Shown one piece after another: positions 26,210 to 35,121 of a stretch of DNA of 64,000 nt (its first letter is position 1; each line of letters begins with the position of its first letter). This stretch comes from Caballeronia pedi (GTDB lineage Bacteria > Pseudomonadota > Gammaproteobacteria > Burkholderiales > Burkholderiaceae). The DNA lies in contig NZ_FCOE02000028.1 of NCBI RefSeq assembly GCF_001544915.2, positions 42,125-106,124 of the forward strand, written 5' to 3'. The position numbers and the translations under genes were made by a program. The notes below the pieces were generated by a model that worked only from the letters and a program-made list of their open reading frames with translations, searched no databases and was not told where the DNA came from.

Positions 26210-27904
26210 ATGAACAGCGAAGACCTTTTGGCCGAGTACGGACCGCGAGAGTCCATGGAGTACGACGTGGTGGTGGTGGGCGGTGGTCCCGGCGGCCTGT
26301 CGACAGCCATACGCATCAAGCAATGCGCGGCGGAAGAAGGCCGGGATGTGTCCGTCGTGGTGCTGGAAAAGGGATCCGAGCCGGGCGCTCACATCCTCTC
26401 TGGCGCGATCATGGATCCCAACGCACTGACCGAACTCTTTGCGGACTGGAAAGAGCGTGGGGCGCCATTGAAGCAGCCTGTAACTGACGAGGCCTACGTG
26501 TTTCTGAGCAAGGAATCGTCCGTGCGCGTTCCCAACATGTTGCTGCCGCCGTTCGCGCATAACCGGGGGAACTATGTCATCAGTCTAGGGGCTTTGACGA
26601 AGTGGCTGGCCGAACAGGCCGAATCGCTCGGTGTCGAAATATTTCCGGGATTCGCGGCCGCCGAAGTGCTCTATAACGAACACGGTGCGGTCATGGGTGT
26701 AGCGACGGGTAACCAGGGTATAGGCAAGGATGGCAAACCCAACGAGCACTTTCAGCTCGGCATGGAGCTTCATGCCAAGTACACGATTTTCGCCGAGGGC
26801 GCACGCGGCCATCTCGGGAAGCAGCTGATCGCACGATATGAACTCGCCGCCGGGCGTGATCCGCAGAGTTTCGGTATCGGCGTCAAGGAACTGTGGGAAA
26901 TCGATCCCGCGCGCCACAAGCCGGGCTTTGTCATGCACACCGCCGGCTGGCCCATGGATAGCGCGACTTACGGCGGCTCCTTCCTTTACCACCTCGATGA
27001 AAACAGGGTCGCCGTGGGTTTCGTCACGGGTCTCGGCTACACGAATCCTTACTTGAGCCCGTTCGAGGAATTCCAGCGCTGGAAGACGCATCCGAGAATC
27101 CGCCACTACTTCGAGAACGACAAGGGCGAGATCACGGCGAAGCGCCTGTCCTATGGTGCGCGCGCCATCAATGCGAGCGGTATCAACGCGTTGCCCAAGT
27201 TCATCTTCCCGGGAGGGGCGATGGTAGGCTGCGAGGCGGGCTTTCTCAACGTGAGCCGCATCAAGGGCAGTCATGCCGCGATCAAGACCGGCATGCTCGC
27301 AGGCGAAGCCGCTTACGCGGCGGTGGCGGCGGGGCGCCAGCACGACGAACTGACGGAGTATCCCCAAGCGTTCGAAAAAAGCTGGCTCTGCGCTGAGCTG
27401 CACAAGGACCGCAACTTCAAGAACTGGTTTGCTCACGGGCTTGCTGTAGGTACGCTGATGAATGGCTTCGAGCAGCTCGTTCTGCGCGGTCGCATCCCCT
27501 GGACGCTGCGCCGCAAAAAACCTGACCACGCATATTTGAAGCCTGCAAGCGCTTGCCAACCCATCGACTATCCCAGGCCCGATGGCAAGCTGACGTTCGA
27601 CCGGCTTTCCAGCGTGTTCATCAGCAACACCAACCACGAGGAAAACCAGCCCACGCATCTGACGCTCAAAAATCCGGACGTGCCCGTGAACGTCAACCTG
27701 ATGACGTATGCAGGTCCGGAAGCGCGCTACTGTCCCGCAGGTGTGTACGAGTTCGTCGATGCCGACGTTCAGGGCGGCAAGCGACTACAGATCAACGCGC
27801 AGAACTGCGTGCATTGCAAGACCTGCGACATCAAGGACCCAACCCAGAATATCGTGTGGGTCACGCCTGAGGGTGGAGGCGGTCCCAACTATTCAGGCAT
27901 GTAG
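26210..27904 (+). CDS. Electron transfer flavoprotein-ubiquinone oxidoreductase
   Basis: A 564-residue membrane-associated FAD/4Fe-4S enzyme that moves electrons from ETF to ubiquinone. The N-terminal FAD fold is YDVVVVGGGPGGLSTAIRI. The central region has SFGIGVKELWEI, and the C-terminal cluster domain has RYCPAGVYEF and NAQNCVHCKTCDIKDPTQNI, giving the cysteines for the 4Fe-4S cluster. Length matches the family. It closes module B, so dehydrogenase, ETF and quinone reductase are encoded together. It converges on an MmgE/PrpD gene, with a hairpin between them. Confidence 0.95.
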   Translation: MNSEDLLAEYGPRESMEYDVVVVGGGPGGLSTAIRIKQCAAEEGRDVSVVVLEKGSEPGAHILSGAIMDPNALTELFADWKERGAPLKQPVTDEAYVFLSKESSVRVPNMLLPPFAHNRGNYVISLGALTKWLAEQAESLGVEIFPGFAAAEVLYNEHGAVMGVATGNQGIGKDGKPNEHFQLGMELHAKYTIFAEGARGHLGKQLIARYELAAGRDPQSFGIGVKELWEIDPARHKPGFVMHTAGWPMDSATYGGSFLYHLDENRVAVGFVTGLGYTNPYLSPFEEFQRWKTHPRIRHYFENDKGEITAKRLSYGARAINASGINALPKFIFPGGAMVGCEAGFLNVSRIKGSHAAIKTGMLAGEAAYAAVAAGRQHDELTEYPQAFEKSWLCAELHKDRNFKNWFAHGLAVGTLMNGFEQLVLRGRIPWTLRRKKPDHAYLKPASACQPIDYPRPDGKLTFDRLSSVFISNTNHEENQPTHLTLKNPDVPVNVNLMTYAGPEARYCPAGVYEFVDADVQGGKRLQINAQNCVHCKTCDIKDPTQNIVWVTPEGGGGPNYSGM

Positions 27905-27952
27905 ATAAAGTGAGGAAGAGTTGTTTTACCGCATCAACCTTTGCATTTGACC

Positions 27953-27983
27953 GCGCGCCCATCGTGTGAATCGAAGGGCGCGC
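27953..27983. terminator. GC-rich hairpin between convergent genes
   Basis: GCGCGCCC (27953-27960) pairs perfectly with GGGCGCGC (27976-27983) around a 15-base loop, in the 120-bp space between the convergent ETF-QO and MmgE/PrpD genes. There is no clear T-tract, so it may be a weak or bidirectional terminator. Confidence 0.4.
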
Positions 27984-28024
27984 TGGTTTGGCTATTGGCC
28001 GAGTCTTTGGAAGCAAGCCGGGAT

Positions 28025-29449
28025 TCAGTGCTCCGTGGAGCACATGGCCGTCAGCTCTGCGGCTTTCATCGCCGGATCCATCTCACGCAACGCAGCGAGC
28101 AGCTTCCGGGCTCTGCCCTCACCCAGTACGTCACCGGTGAGTTCCATGAACTTCGCGTCCTGCTCGTGTTCCGGCATGGGATTTTTGTCGGTGCCGATCG
28201 GATCTTCCACGAACACATGCTCGGAGGAGCCGTCTTTAAATGTGACCGTCACGTCCGCGACGAACTTGCCTGGGTAATCCCTCTCCAGCGCTGGTTCTTC
28301 AGTGATGCGGATGCTGCGCGCCATGTCGATCACCGGGGCCATGTCGACCTTGCCCGCGAGATAATCGCGATGGATCGGATAGCCATTCCCATTGCCCAAC
28401 AGCGTGAACGCTGCCTGAATGGGCAAGCTGAATTGCACATGCTCGATGTTCTTGGGTTCGTAGGCATTCGCGTTGGACGTGCCGACGACGACGTTGAAGT
28501 GCGGCGTGATCTTCAGGTGCACGTCGGCAATCTCGTCGCGGCGCGCTGAAAACGGGCGCAGCGCGTCGATATAAGCATGCGTGCAGTAGCAGGCACAATA
28601 GGCTTTGAGCCAGACAGTAGCGATCTCGAAAGGCCGACCCGGCGCGAAGCGGTGTTCGGCGGCGTCGCCTGGTGTACGCTGCAGGAAAGCGCGGAAGAAT
28701 CCCTTGTTTCCGCTCAGAAAAGCCCGCGGTCCGGTGATGCCTGCCGTGGCCATGTCGGCGGCCGCGATGCCATTGCGTGTGCCGATTCCCGCGTGGATGC
28801 GCTTGATGGAGCCGCCCGTGGAGGTGTATTCAGTCGTGCCCGAAACATGACTCAGCGCAATCGCCAGCGCTTGCAGCGTCGTTTCTGCATCGAAACCGCG
28901 CAGTTTGGCGGCAACGGCCGCGGCGCCGAAGTTGGACAGCGTGCAGTGCGGATGAAAACCGCGTTGCAGCAGGTCGGGCGCAGCAAGCAGTCCGATGCGC
29001 GCGTAGACCTCGTATCCGGCGACCATCGCGGTGATCACTTCTTCGAGCGACGAGCCGAGTTCCTCACCGATCGCCAGCGCAGCCGGGATTACGCAACTGC
29101 CCGGATGGCTGTAGCTGGGACCGTGGGCATCGTCGTATTCGAATCCATGCCCGTACGAACCGTTGACGAAAGCGGCGTCCATCGCGCTCATCGTAATTGT
29201 CGAGGCACTGACGCGGCTTTTGCCCGGTCGTTGCTGGCTCGTCGCGTATCCGAGTAATTGCTCGGACCACGGCATCTTGGAGATACCGATCTGCAGGGCG
29301 AGTTGATCGCGCATCAGCCTGTTGATGCCGGCGTGGGCGTGCGAGTCAATATCCTCGTATTTCAGATCCTGGATGAACTGCACCACCGCCTGTTCCAGCG
29401 GTGGGCAATTGGATGGCACGGAAGATGGATTTTGTTGTGCGGTTGTCAT
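28025..29449 (-). CDS. MmgE/PrpD family protein (copy 2)
   Basis: A 474-residue MmgE/PrpD family member with MDAAFVNGSYGHGFEYDDAHGPSYSHPGSC near residue 90, the region that in the family holds active-site His and Asp residues, and AIALSHVSGTTEYTSTGGSIKR. Known relatives dehydrate 2-methylcitrate or decarboxylate cis-aconitate. The start at ATG 29449 has AAGGAGACAGCA directly upstream. It is followed on the other strand by the end of module B and preceded by an MFS transporter and a third MmgE/PrpD gene, all minus strand. It is related to, but clearly different from, copies 1 and 3. Confidence 0.88.
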   Translation of the reverse strand: MTTAQQNPSSVPSNCPPLEQAVVQFIQDLKYEDIDSHAHAGINRLMRDQLALQIGISKMPWSEQLLGYATSQQRPGKSRVSASTITMSAMDAAFVNGSYGHGFEYDDAHGPSYSHPGSCVIPAALAIGEELGSSLEEVITAMVAGYEVYARIGLLAAPDLLQRGFHPHCTLSNFGAAAVAAKLRGFDAETTLQALAIALSHVSGTTEYTSTGGSIKRIHAGIGTRNGIAAADMATAGITGPRAFLSGNKGFFRAFLQRTPGDAAEHRFAPGRPFEIATVWLKAYCACYCTHAYIDALRPFSARRDEIADVHLKITPHFNVVVGTSNANAYEPKNIEHVQFSLPIQAAFTLLGNGNGYPIHRDYLAGKVDMAPVIDMARSIRITEEPALERDYPGKFVADVTVTFKDGSSEHVFVEDPIGTDKNPMPEHEQDAKFMELTGDVLGEGRARKLLAALREMDPAMKAAELTAMCSTEH

Positions 29450-29482
29450 TGCTGTCTCCTTGGAAAATTATGAGAGTAGTGT

Positions 29483-30772
29483 TCAGACCCGGCGATAGAC
29501 GGGCATCTTTCGACTCACCGATAACGCAATGCCGGCGGCGATCAGTGCAACGATAGCCATCAATATGAGCGCGGCGGTGTAGCTACCGGTTCGATCCTTG
29601 GTCAGGCCGAGCAGATAGGGTCCTGCAAAGCCGCCCAGATTGCCGACAGCGCCGATCCACGCGATGCTGGCCGCTGCGGCGGATCCCGAGAGCAGTTCCG
29701 TGTTGATGGCCCAGAACGCGGGCAGTGCGCCAAATACGCCGAAGGCCACGAGGCAGAAGAAAATGAGTTTCGCGGCGGGATCGTCGGACAAGCTGGCGCC
29801 GACGAGGGAAGCGGCGGCGATGAGCGCGGGCAACGCAATGTTCCAGCGGCGTTCCCCGGTGCGATCGGAGCGGCGCGCCCAGCCCACAAGACTGGCGGAG
29901 CCGATCACATAGGGAATGGCCGTGACGAAGCCCGTCTGCGCATTGCTCAAGCCGAAGGATTTAACGATCTGCGGCAAGAAGAAGCCTACACCGTAGATCG
30001 TCAGAAAGAAGCCGAAGGCCATGGTGGCGAGCGTCCAGACCCGTTTGTCGCTAAAGACTTGCGCGATGGGAATGTTGTGGTCCTCGCGTCGCTGCGCGTC
30101 TTCCTTGCTCATACGGTCGGATAGCCAGCCGCGCTCCTCTGCCTGGAGCCAGTGCGCGTTGTCGGGGGTGCCCTTGAGGTATTGAATGATGACGATGCCC
30201 AGAATGAGCGCGGGCAACGCCTCGATGAGGAACATCCACTGCCAGCCCTGCAGCCCGGCCAGGCCATTAAGCCCATGCAGGCTTAAGAGCATGCCTGATA
30301 TGGGCGAACCAATCACCGACGACAGTGGCGCGGCAACCAGGAGATAACCCATGACACGTGCGCGATAAGCCGAGGGAAACCACAACGTGAGGAAATACGC
30401 TACGCCGGGGAAAAAGCCCGCTTCGGCCAGACCCAGCAGAAGGCGGACGGCATAGAAGCTATGCGGGCCGACAACAAAGGCTGTCGCGCCCGAGATCAAG
30501 CCCCACGTAATCATGATGCGCGCGAGCCACACGCGCGCTCCTACGCGAACCAGCAGCAGGTTCGAGGGCACCTCGAACAGGAAATAAAGGAGAAAGAACA
30601 GCCCTGAACCCAGACCGTATTGCGCGGCCGTCAGCCCAATGGCCTGATTCATCTGCAGACTGGCGAACCCGACGTTCACACGATCGAGAAAGGATACGAA
30701 ATAGCACAGCGCAAAGAATGGCACCAGACGCCGAAATACCTTGCGCATGGTGGTTTGCTCAAGCGAATCCAT
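29483..30772 (-). CDS. MFS transporter (anion:cation symporter type)
   Basis: A 429-residue major facilitator transporter. It opens RRLVPFFALCYFVSFLDRVNVGFASLQM and contains YGLGSGLFFLLYFLFEVPSNLLL and FFPGVAYFLTLWFPSAYRARVMG, hallmarks of the anion:cation symporter group that imports organic acids such as phthalate, tartrate or hydroxyphenylacetate. About twelve hydrophobic segments are visible. ATG 30772 is chosen because GGAGACAGC precedes it. It lies between MmgE/PrpD copies 2 and 3 in one minus-strand run, so it probably imports their carboxylate substrate (inference). Confidence 0.92.
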   Translation of the reverse strand: MDSLEQTTMRKVFRRLVPFFALCYFVSFLDRVNVGFASLQMNQAIGLTAAQYGLGSGLFFLLYFLFEVPSNLLLVRVGARVWLARIMITWGLISGATAFVVGPHSFYAVRLLLGLAEAGFFPGVAYFLTLWFPSAYRARVMGYLLVAAPLSSVIGSPISGMLLSLHGLNGLAGLQGWQWMFLIEALPALILGIVIIQYLKGTPDNAHWLQAEERGWLSDRMSKEDAQRREDHNIPIAQVFSDKRVWTLATMAFGFFLTIYGVGFFLPQIVKSFGLSNAQTGFVTAIPYVIGSASLVGWARRSDRTGERRWNIALPALIAAASLVGASLSDDPAAKLIFFCLVAFGVFGALPAFWAINTELLSGSAAAASIAWIGAVGNLGGFAGPYLLGLTKDRTGSYTAALILMAIVALIAAGIALSVSRKMPVYRRV

Positions 30773-30851
30773 GCTGTCTCCGAATAGTATTTGTATCGCG
30801 GGAAGGCGTTGTGTCACCTTCCGCGCGTAGCGATTCCGCTTTCTGCCGGGC

Positions 30852-32261
30852 TCAGGCTTCGGTCGGTATCAGCGGGTTGAGCAGGGCGCTAACAACGTCG
30901 TCCACTTCATCGAAATGAAGAATGTCGTTGACCATCCTATCCACGATTTCCGGGGCAAGCGGTATGGCAGAGTAGGGCACGCAGAGCTCGAACTTGGCCT
31001 TGAAATCCTTTTCATCGAACGGATTCCTAGGGTGCCCTTTCACGTATATGCATTCTTTCCTCGCCTCGCGTCCATCGCGCAGCTTCACAGTCAGGCGTGC
31101 ACCCCAATCGGATACGCCAGGGTTTTCCTCGGCGGTGATGCGCGTCATCAGCTCGCGTATTTCGGGCCGGGCGCGCGCTTCTTCGCTATACGACTCCAGG
31201 AAAACCTTGTCGTCAAATGCGGCAATGGCCACGACATAAGCCAGGCTGAACTGGCACTCGGGCACAGTGACCGGATGCCACTTCTTATCCTGCGGCTCGC
31301 ACACGGCGCGCCAACTTGGCGTGGAGGTCTCGATGTGAATGCTGGCGATGTCGAGCGCTCCGAACGCCTCTTCCTTCATGAGCGCGCGGATGGCGTCGAT
31401 GGACGAATGCGAGAAATAGCAGGCGCTATAGCCCTTGGTGATGATGTTTTCCAGTTCCCAATGCTCACCGAGATCCCTGAGGATAAAATCTGGATCGGTC
31501 TCCCAGCGCGCCGTGGCGAAGTAGCCCTTGGGACCGAGCAACACCTCGGCGCGCGGCCCGGTGATGCCGCGTTGAGCCAGCTGGCAACAGGTGATGGCGG
31601 CCTGGCTGACGAGTCCGTGATGCATGCGCACCATCAGCGTGGCGGGCGAATAGATTCCCATGGTGTTGGGTTGCGTCATGGTGCGCGCGATGCCCTGGGC
31701 GTTTTCCAGTTCTTCCTGTGTCAGCCCGATCAGTTTGCCCACGGCGGCCACGGCGCCGAAGATGTAATGACCGCCGCATTCATGATGTTTGATCCCGCGG
31801 TTGATGACCTTATAGGCTGTTCCCAGCCGCACGAGAATTTCCTGACCGACGGCCATCGCGGCAACGAACGCCTTGCCCGAAACGGGGCCGCAAAGACCGG
31901 TGGCCGCGAGCAGCGTGGGCACGATGTATTCGGTTACGTGACCGGCCTCCTCGTGCAGATCGCCGCAGTCCATGGCGCGCGGCATCGGGCCCATGGCCAG
32001 CGCTGCCTCGTTGGCCGGCACCCGACCGCCATAGAAAGGCAGCGGCGTTTGAGGGTTGCCCCCGCGCTCTTTGACGAGCGAAACGATAGCGGGGATGCCT
32101 TCCATCGCGGATCCGCCAATCGTGACGCCCATGGCATCGAGCAGGGTATGTTTGACGTGACGCACGACGTCGGCCGGCAAGTCGGCGTACTGGGTTTGCA
32201 ATGCCATTCGGCAGAGCGTGGCCATCGGGTCTTCGCCCTGTTGCGGCTTGAATTGGCTCAT
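30852..32261 (-). CDS. MmgE/PrpD family protein (copy 3)
   Basis: A 469-residue MmgE/PrpD protein with HVKHTLLDAMGVTIGGSAMEGIPAIVSL, AMGPMPRAMDCGDLHEEAGHVTEYIVPTLLAA and KGYSACYFSHSSIDAIRALM. Copy 2 shows the familiar Asp/His-rich FEYDDAHG run; here the corresponding stretch reads CGDLHEEAGH, so the active-site surroundings differ. ATG 32261 follows GGAGACTTTGG. It is first in a run with the MFS transporter and copy 2. The reaction is unknown. Confidence 0.88.
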   Translation of the reverse strand: MSQFKPQQGEDPMATLCRMALQTQYADLPADVVRHVKHTLLDAMGVTIGGSAMEGIPAIVSLVKERGGNPQTPLPFYGGRVPANEAALAMGPMPRAMDCGDLHEEAGHVTEYIVPTLLAATGLCGPVSGKAFVAAMAVGQEILVRLGTAYKVINRGIKHHECGGHYIFGAVAAVGKLIGLTQEELENAQGIARTMTQPNTMGIYSPATLMVRMHHGLVSQAAITCCQLAQRGITGPRAEVLLGPKGYFATARWETDPDFILRDLGEHWELENIITKGYSACYFSHSSIDAIRALMKEEAFGALDIASIHIETSTPSWRAVCEPQDKKWHPVTVPECQFSLAYVVAIAAFDDKVFLESYSEEARARPEIRELMTRITAEENPGVSDWGARLTVKLRDGREARKECIYVKGHPRNPFDEKDFKAKFELCVPYSAIPLAPEIVDRMVNDILHFDEVDDVVSALLNPLIPTEA

Positions 32262-32327
32262 TCCAAAGTCTCCGTTTATTTGCTTTTCGCAATTTGTCGT
32301 TTGTGCCGATGCGGGCATTACCCGCCA

Positions 32328-32462
32328 TCAGACGCTCGAACTTGTGCGGGCGTACTTCGACATGACGTCGTGCAGTTCTTCCGCTTGAGTCGCGGCGAAG
32401 TTCAATTCCGTTGTGTTGGGCAGGTTAGAGACGCCAGTCGGCCAGCCCGAGAGGCGGCTACA
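32328..32462 (-). pseudogene. Coding-like remnant without a start codon
   Basis: Between the zinc alcohol dehydrogenase and MmgE/PrpD copy 3 the minus strand is open for 44 codons after a stop and ends in TGA. The end reads TELNFAATQAEELHDVMSKY followed by ARTSSSV, with GC-rich third positions, so it looks like a protein C-terminus. No ATG in a useful position precedes it. It may be the decayed tail of a lost gene, or chance. I do not recognise the family. Confidence 0.3.
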
Positions 32463-32473
32463 TCACACGGAAG

Positions 32474-33544
32474 TTAAAATAGGAACACGCCTTTGCCGCC
32501 GGCCTGACTATCAAAGAGTCGATAGGCATCTTCCGCCTGATCCAGCTTCCAACGGTCGGTGAACAGCTTGTCCACGTCGACGCCGTGGTCCGCCACGAAA
32601 TGGAGACAGTCCTTCATGCTGACTTCCGAGAACGTGTACGAGCCGATGATCGTGCGTTGCTTGCCGATCACGTCCTTCATGCCGTCCACGTTGAGGGTGC
32701 CTCCCACGGCCACTAACGCGATGCGTCCCCAAGCGCGGGTGCAGCGCACGGCTTGTTGCTTGGGAACGTCACCCCCCGCGCAGTCCATCGCACAAGTCGC
32801 ACCCAAGCCCCCGGTGAGCTTGTGAATTTCTTCGATCGGATCCAGCGTGCTGCCGTCTATCACGTGTGCTGCACCGAAGGCTTTGGCGCGCGCGACACGA
32901 TCGGCTGCGATGTCCACGCCGATAACCTCGACGCCCATGGCAGCCGCGAGTTGCACGGCCGACAGACCCACGGGACCCAAGCCGAACACAGCAAGCGTGT
33001 CGCGCGCACTGATTTCGAGTCGCAGGAGCGCGCCCCACGCCGTGCCCGTGCCGCATGACACGGCCGCTCCGGTGGCATACGAAACCTCTTCGGGGAGGTG
33101 GACGAGTGACGTAACGGGGACCTTCATGAAATGAGCGTGTCCGCCGTGCTTGATCACGCCGTGAATATCCGCGCCATGGCTGCACATCTGCGTCCAGCCC
33201 GTGCGGCAGTGGTCGCAGTGCTGGCAACCTTCGTAGTGAAACACTGCGACACGATCGCCTACGTTGAAGGTCCGGTGATCGACGGCCGAACCAAGGGCGA
33301 TGATCTGGCCACAAGGCTCGTGGCCGCCGATCACGGGTGTGTCCTCCGACATGCCGCGCGAGGCCAGATCCTTGAAGCCCAGCGATCGAATCACGTCGGC
33401 GGGCTTGTTGCGGTAGAAGTGCAGATCGCTGCCGCACATGCCCGACGCCTTCATCTCGACGATGGCATCGCCGGGGCCAGGTACCGGATCGTCGAAATCC
33501 AGGATCTCCAGCTTTTTGTCGCCTCTGAAAACCACGCCTTTCAT
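32474..33544 (-). CDS. Zinc-dependent alcohol dehydrogenase (MDR family)
   Basis: A 356-residue medium-chain dehydrogenase/reductase. Catalytic zinc ligands are Cys37 (SGMCGSDLH) and His75-Glu76 (GGHEPCGQ). Four structural-zinc cysteines lie at about 107, 110, 113 and 121 (GCQHCDHCRTGWTQMC). The cofactor motif is GLGPVG, with NAD(P) used to oxidise an alcohol or polyol. The frame is open to 33676, but ATG 33544 has GAGGAGACACAG upstream and gives the normal N-terminus. It is followed on the same strand by no gene but the remnant. Upstream lie an aldehyde dehydrogenase and an SMP-30 lactonase, suggesting stepwise oxidation of a hydroxylated substrate. Confidence 0.92.
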   Translation of the reverse strand: MKGVVFRGDKKLEILDFDDPVPGPGDAIVEMKASGMCGSDLHFYRNKPADVIRSLGFKDLASRGMSEDTPVIGGHEPCGQIIALGSAVDHRTFNVGDRVAVFHYEGCQHCDHCRTGWTQMCSHGADIHGVIKHGGHAHFMKVPVTSLVHLPEEVSYATGAAVSCGTGTAWGALLRLEISARDTLAVFGLGPVGLSAVQLAAAMGVEVIGVDIAADRVARAKAFGAAHVIDGSTLDPIEEIHKLTGGLGATCAMDCAGGDVPKQQAVRCTRAWGRIALVAVGGTLNVDGMKDVIGKQRTIIGSYTFSEVSMKDCLHFVADHGVDVDKLFTDRWKLDQAEDAYRLFDSQAGGKGVFLF

Positions 33545-33603
33545 CTGTGTCTCCTCGTTGATAGATGACCCGATCGACGGAGTCCTTTTGCCGCGCGCGG
33601 CCG

Positions 33604-35094
33604 TTACAGGCGAACCATGATGGATTTGCTCTGCGTGTAGGCTTCGATCGATTCCTGGCCGAATTCGCGGCCCCATCCCGATTGCTTGTAGCCGCCGAAC
33701 GCCATGGCCGGATCGGACTCACCGAAGGTGTTGATCCACAAGCGCCCCGCCTTCAGCGCGCGCACTACTTTGTGGGCGCGCGAGATGTTCCGGGTCCAGA
33801 CGGCGGCCGAGAGGCCATAGGTGGTGTCGTTGCCTTGCAGCACGGCGTCCTCTTCATCCTTGAACGGGATGATGGACAGCACAGGGCCGAAGATTTCTTC
33901 CTGCGCGATCTTCATTCCGTTGCGCACGTTGTGGAACACCACGGGTTCGACAAAGTAACCGGGACCCGTCCAGGCGTTGCCGCCCGCGCGCAGCAACGCA
34001 CCTTCATCCTGGCCCGCGCCGAGGTAGGACCAGACGCGGTCCCGCTGCTTCGCGGAGATCAGCGGACCGAGCCGCGTGTCCGCCGCGAACGGGTCACCGA
34101 CCTTCCAGGTGGCGGCGACTTGGGCTACACGTTCGGCCACCTGGTCGTGGATGCTTTCCTGTACGAACAGGCGCGTGCCGGCCGAGCACACCTGGCCCGA
34201 GTTGCCGCAAAAAGTCTTGACCGCGGTCTGCACGGCCCGCTCAATATCGGCGTCGGCGAATATCACATTTGGCGCTTTGCCACCGAGTTCCAGCGTCACC
34301 TTCTTGAGATTGGAGGTCGCATCGCGCACGATCTGCTTGCCGATCGCCGTGGAACCCGTGAAGGCGATCTTGTCGACGCCCGGGTGTTGCGCCAGCGCCG
34401 CGCCCGCCGTGGCCCCGAAGCCCGGTAGCACGTTGACGACCCCGGGAGGCAGGTCCGTCTCCTGGATCAATTCGGCGAGACGGATGGAGGTCAGGCAGGC
34501 GAGTTCGGCGGGCTTGAGGATGACCGTATTTCCGCAGCACAACGCGTTCGCAAACTTGATGGCCGCCATGAGAATGGGCACATTCCACGGGATGATCTGT
34601 CCGCACACGCCCAGCGGCTCGCGCAACGTATAGATCAGTGTGCTGCCGTCCGATGGCACGGTGGTGCCGAGCACCTTGGAGCACCATCCCGCGTAGTAGC
34701 GGAAGATATCTACTGCGGCTGTCACGGCGCCCTGCGCAAACCATAGAGGCATGCCATTGTCCAGCGACTCGATGGCGGCCAACTCGTCGATGTGCTGCTC
34801 GATCTTGTCGGCGATCTTGAGCAGCACGCGCGTGCGGGCGTGAGGCGACATGGCCGCCCAGGACGGCGCCTCGAAGGCCCTGCGCGCAGCGATCACCGCG
34901 GCGTCGACGTCGGCGCTGTCCGCTTCGGCCACGCGGCAAAGCAGTTGCTCGGTTGCCGGATTGATAACCTCGAACGTCTTGCCCGATGCTGCGCCGATCC
35001 ACTCGCCGCCAATCAGCAGGCGCTTGGAGCCCAGGTTGATCCATTCGAGCGCTTTTGCGCGTGCGGCTTGCGCAGTGTTGGTTGCGGTTGTCAT
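33604..35094 (-). CDS. NAD-dependent aldehyde dehydrogenase (PutA/betaine-aldehyde type)
   Basis: A 496-residue aldehyde dehydrogenase with Glu269 (VTLELGGKAPN) and the nucleophile Cys303 (NSGQVCSAGTR). The family blocks IPWNVPILMAAIKFANAL, FTGSTAIGKQI and EEIFGPVLSIIPF are present. It is not closely alike to the two paralogues at 3817 and 40102. It lies between the zinc alcohol dehydrogenase (59 bp) and the SMP-30 gene (27 bp) on one strand, so alcohol-to-acid oxidation within one operon is likely. The substrate is unknown. Confidence 0.94.
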   Translation of the reverse strand: MTTATNTAQAARAKALEWINLGSKRLLIGGEWIGAASGKTFEVINPATEQLLCRVAEADSADVDAAVIAARRAFEAPSWAAMSPHARTRVLLKIADKIEQHIDELAAIESLDNGMPLWFAQGAVTAAVDIFRYYAGWCSKVLGTTVPSDGSTLIYTLREPLGVCGQIIPWNVPILMAAIKFANALCCGNTVILKPAELACLTSIRLAELIQETDLPPGVVNVLPGFGATAGAALAQHPGVDKIAFTGSTAIGKQIVRDATSNLKKVTLELGGKAPNVIFADADIERAVQTAVKTFCGNSGQVCSAGTRLFVQESIHDQVAERVAQVAATWKVGDPFAADTRLGPLISAKQRDRVWSYLGAGQDEGALLRAGGNAWTGPGYFVEPVVFHNVRNGMKIAQEEIFGPVLSIIPFKDEEDAVLQGNDTTYGLSAAVWTRNISRAHKVVRALKAGRLWINTFGESDPAMAFGGYKQSGWGREFGQESIEAYTQSKSIMVRL

Positions 35095-35121
35095 GAAATC
35101 TCTCTGCGAAAGGGGTGTGGC

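Noticed and set aside
30915..32477. 520-codon plus-strand open frame
   Set aside because: Opposite MmgE/PrpD copy 3. No motifs and no ribosome site; shadow frame.
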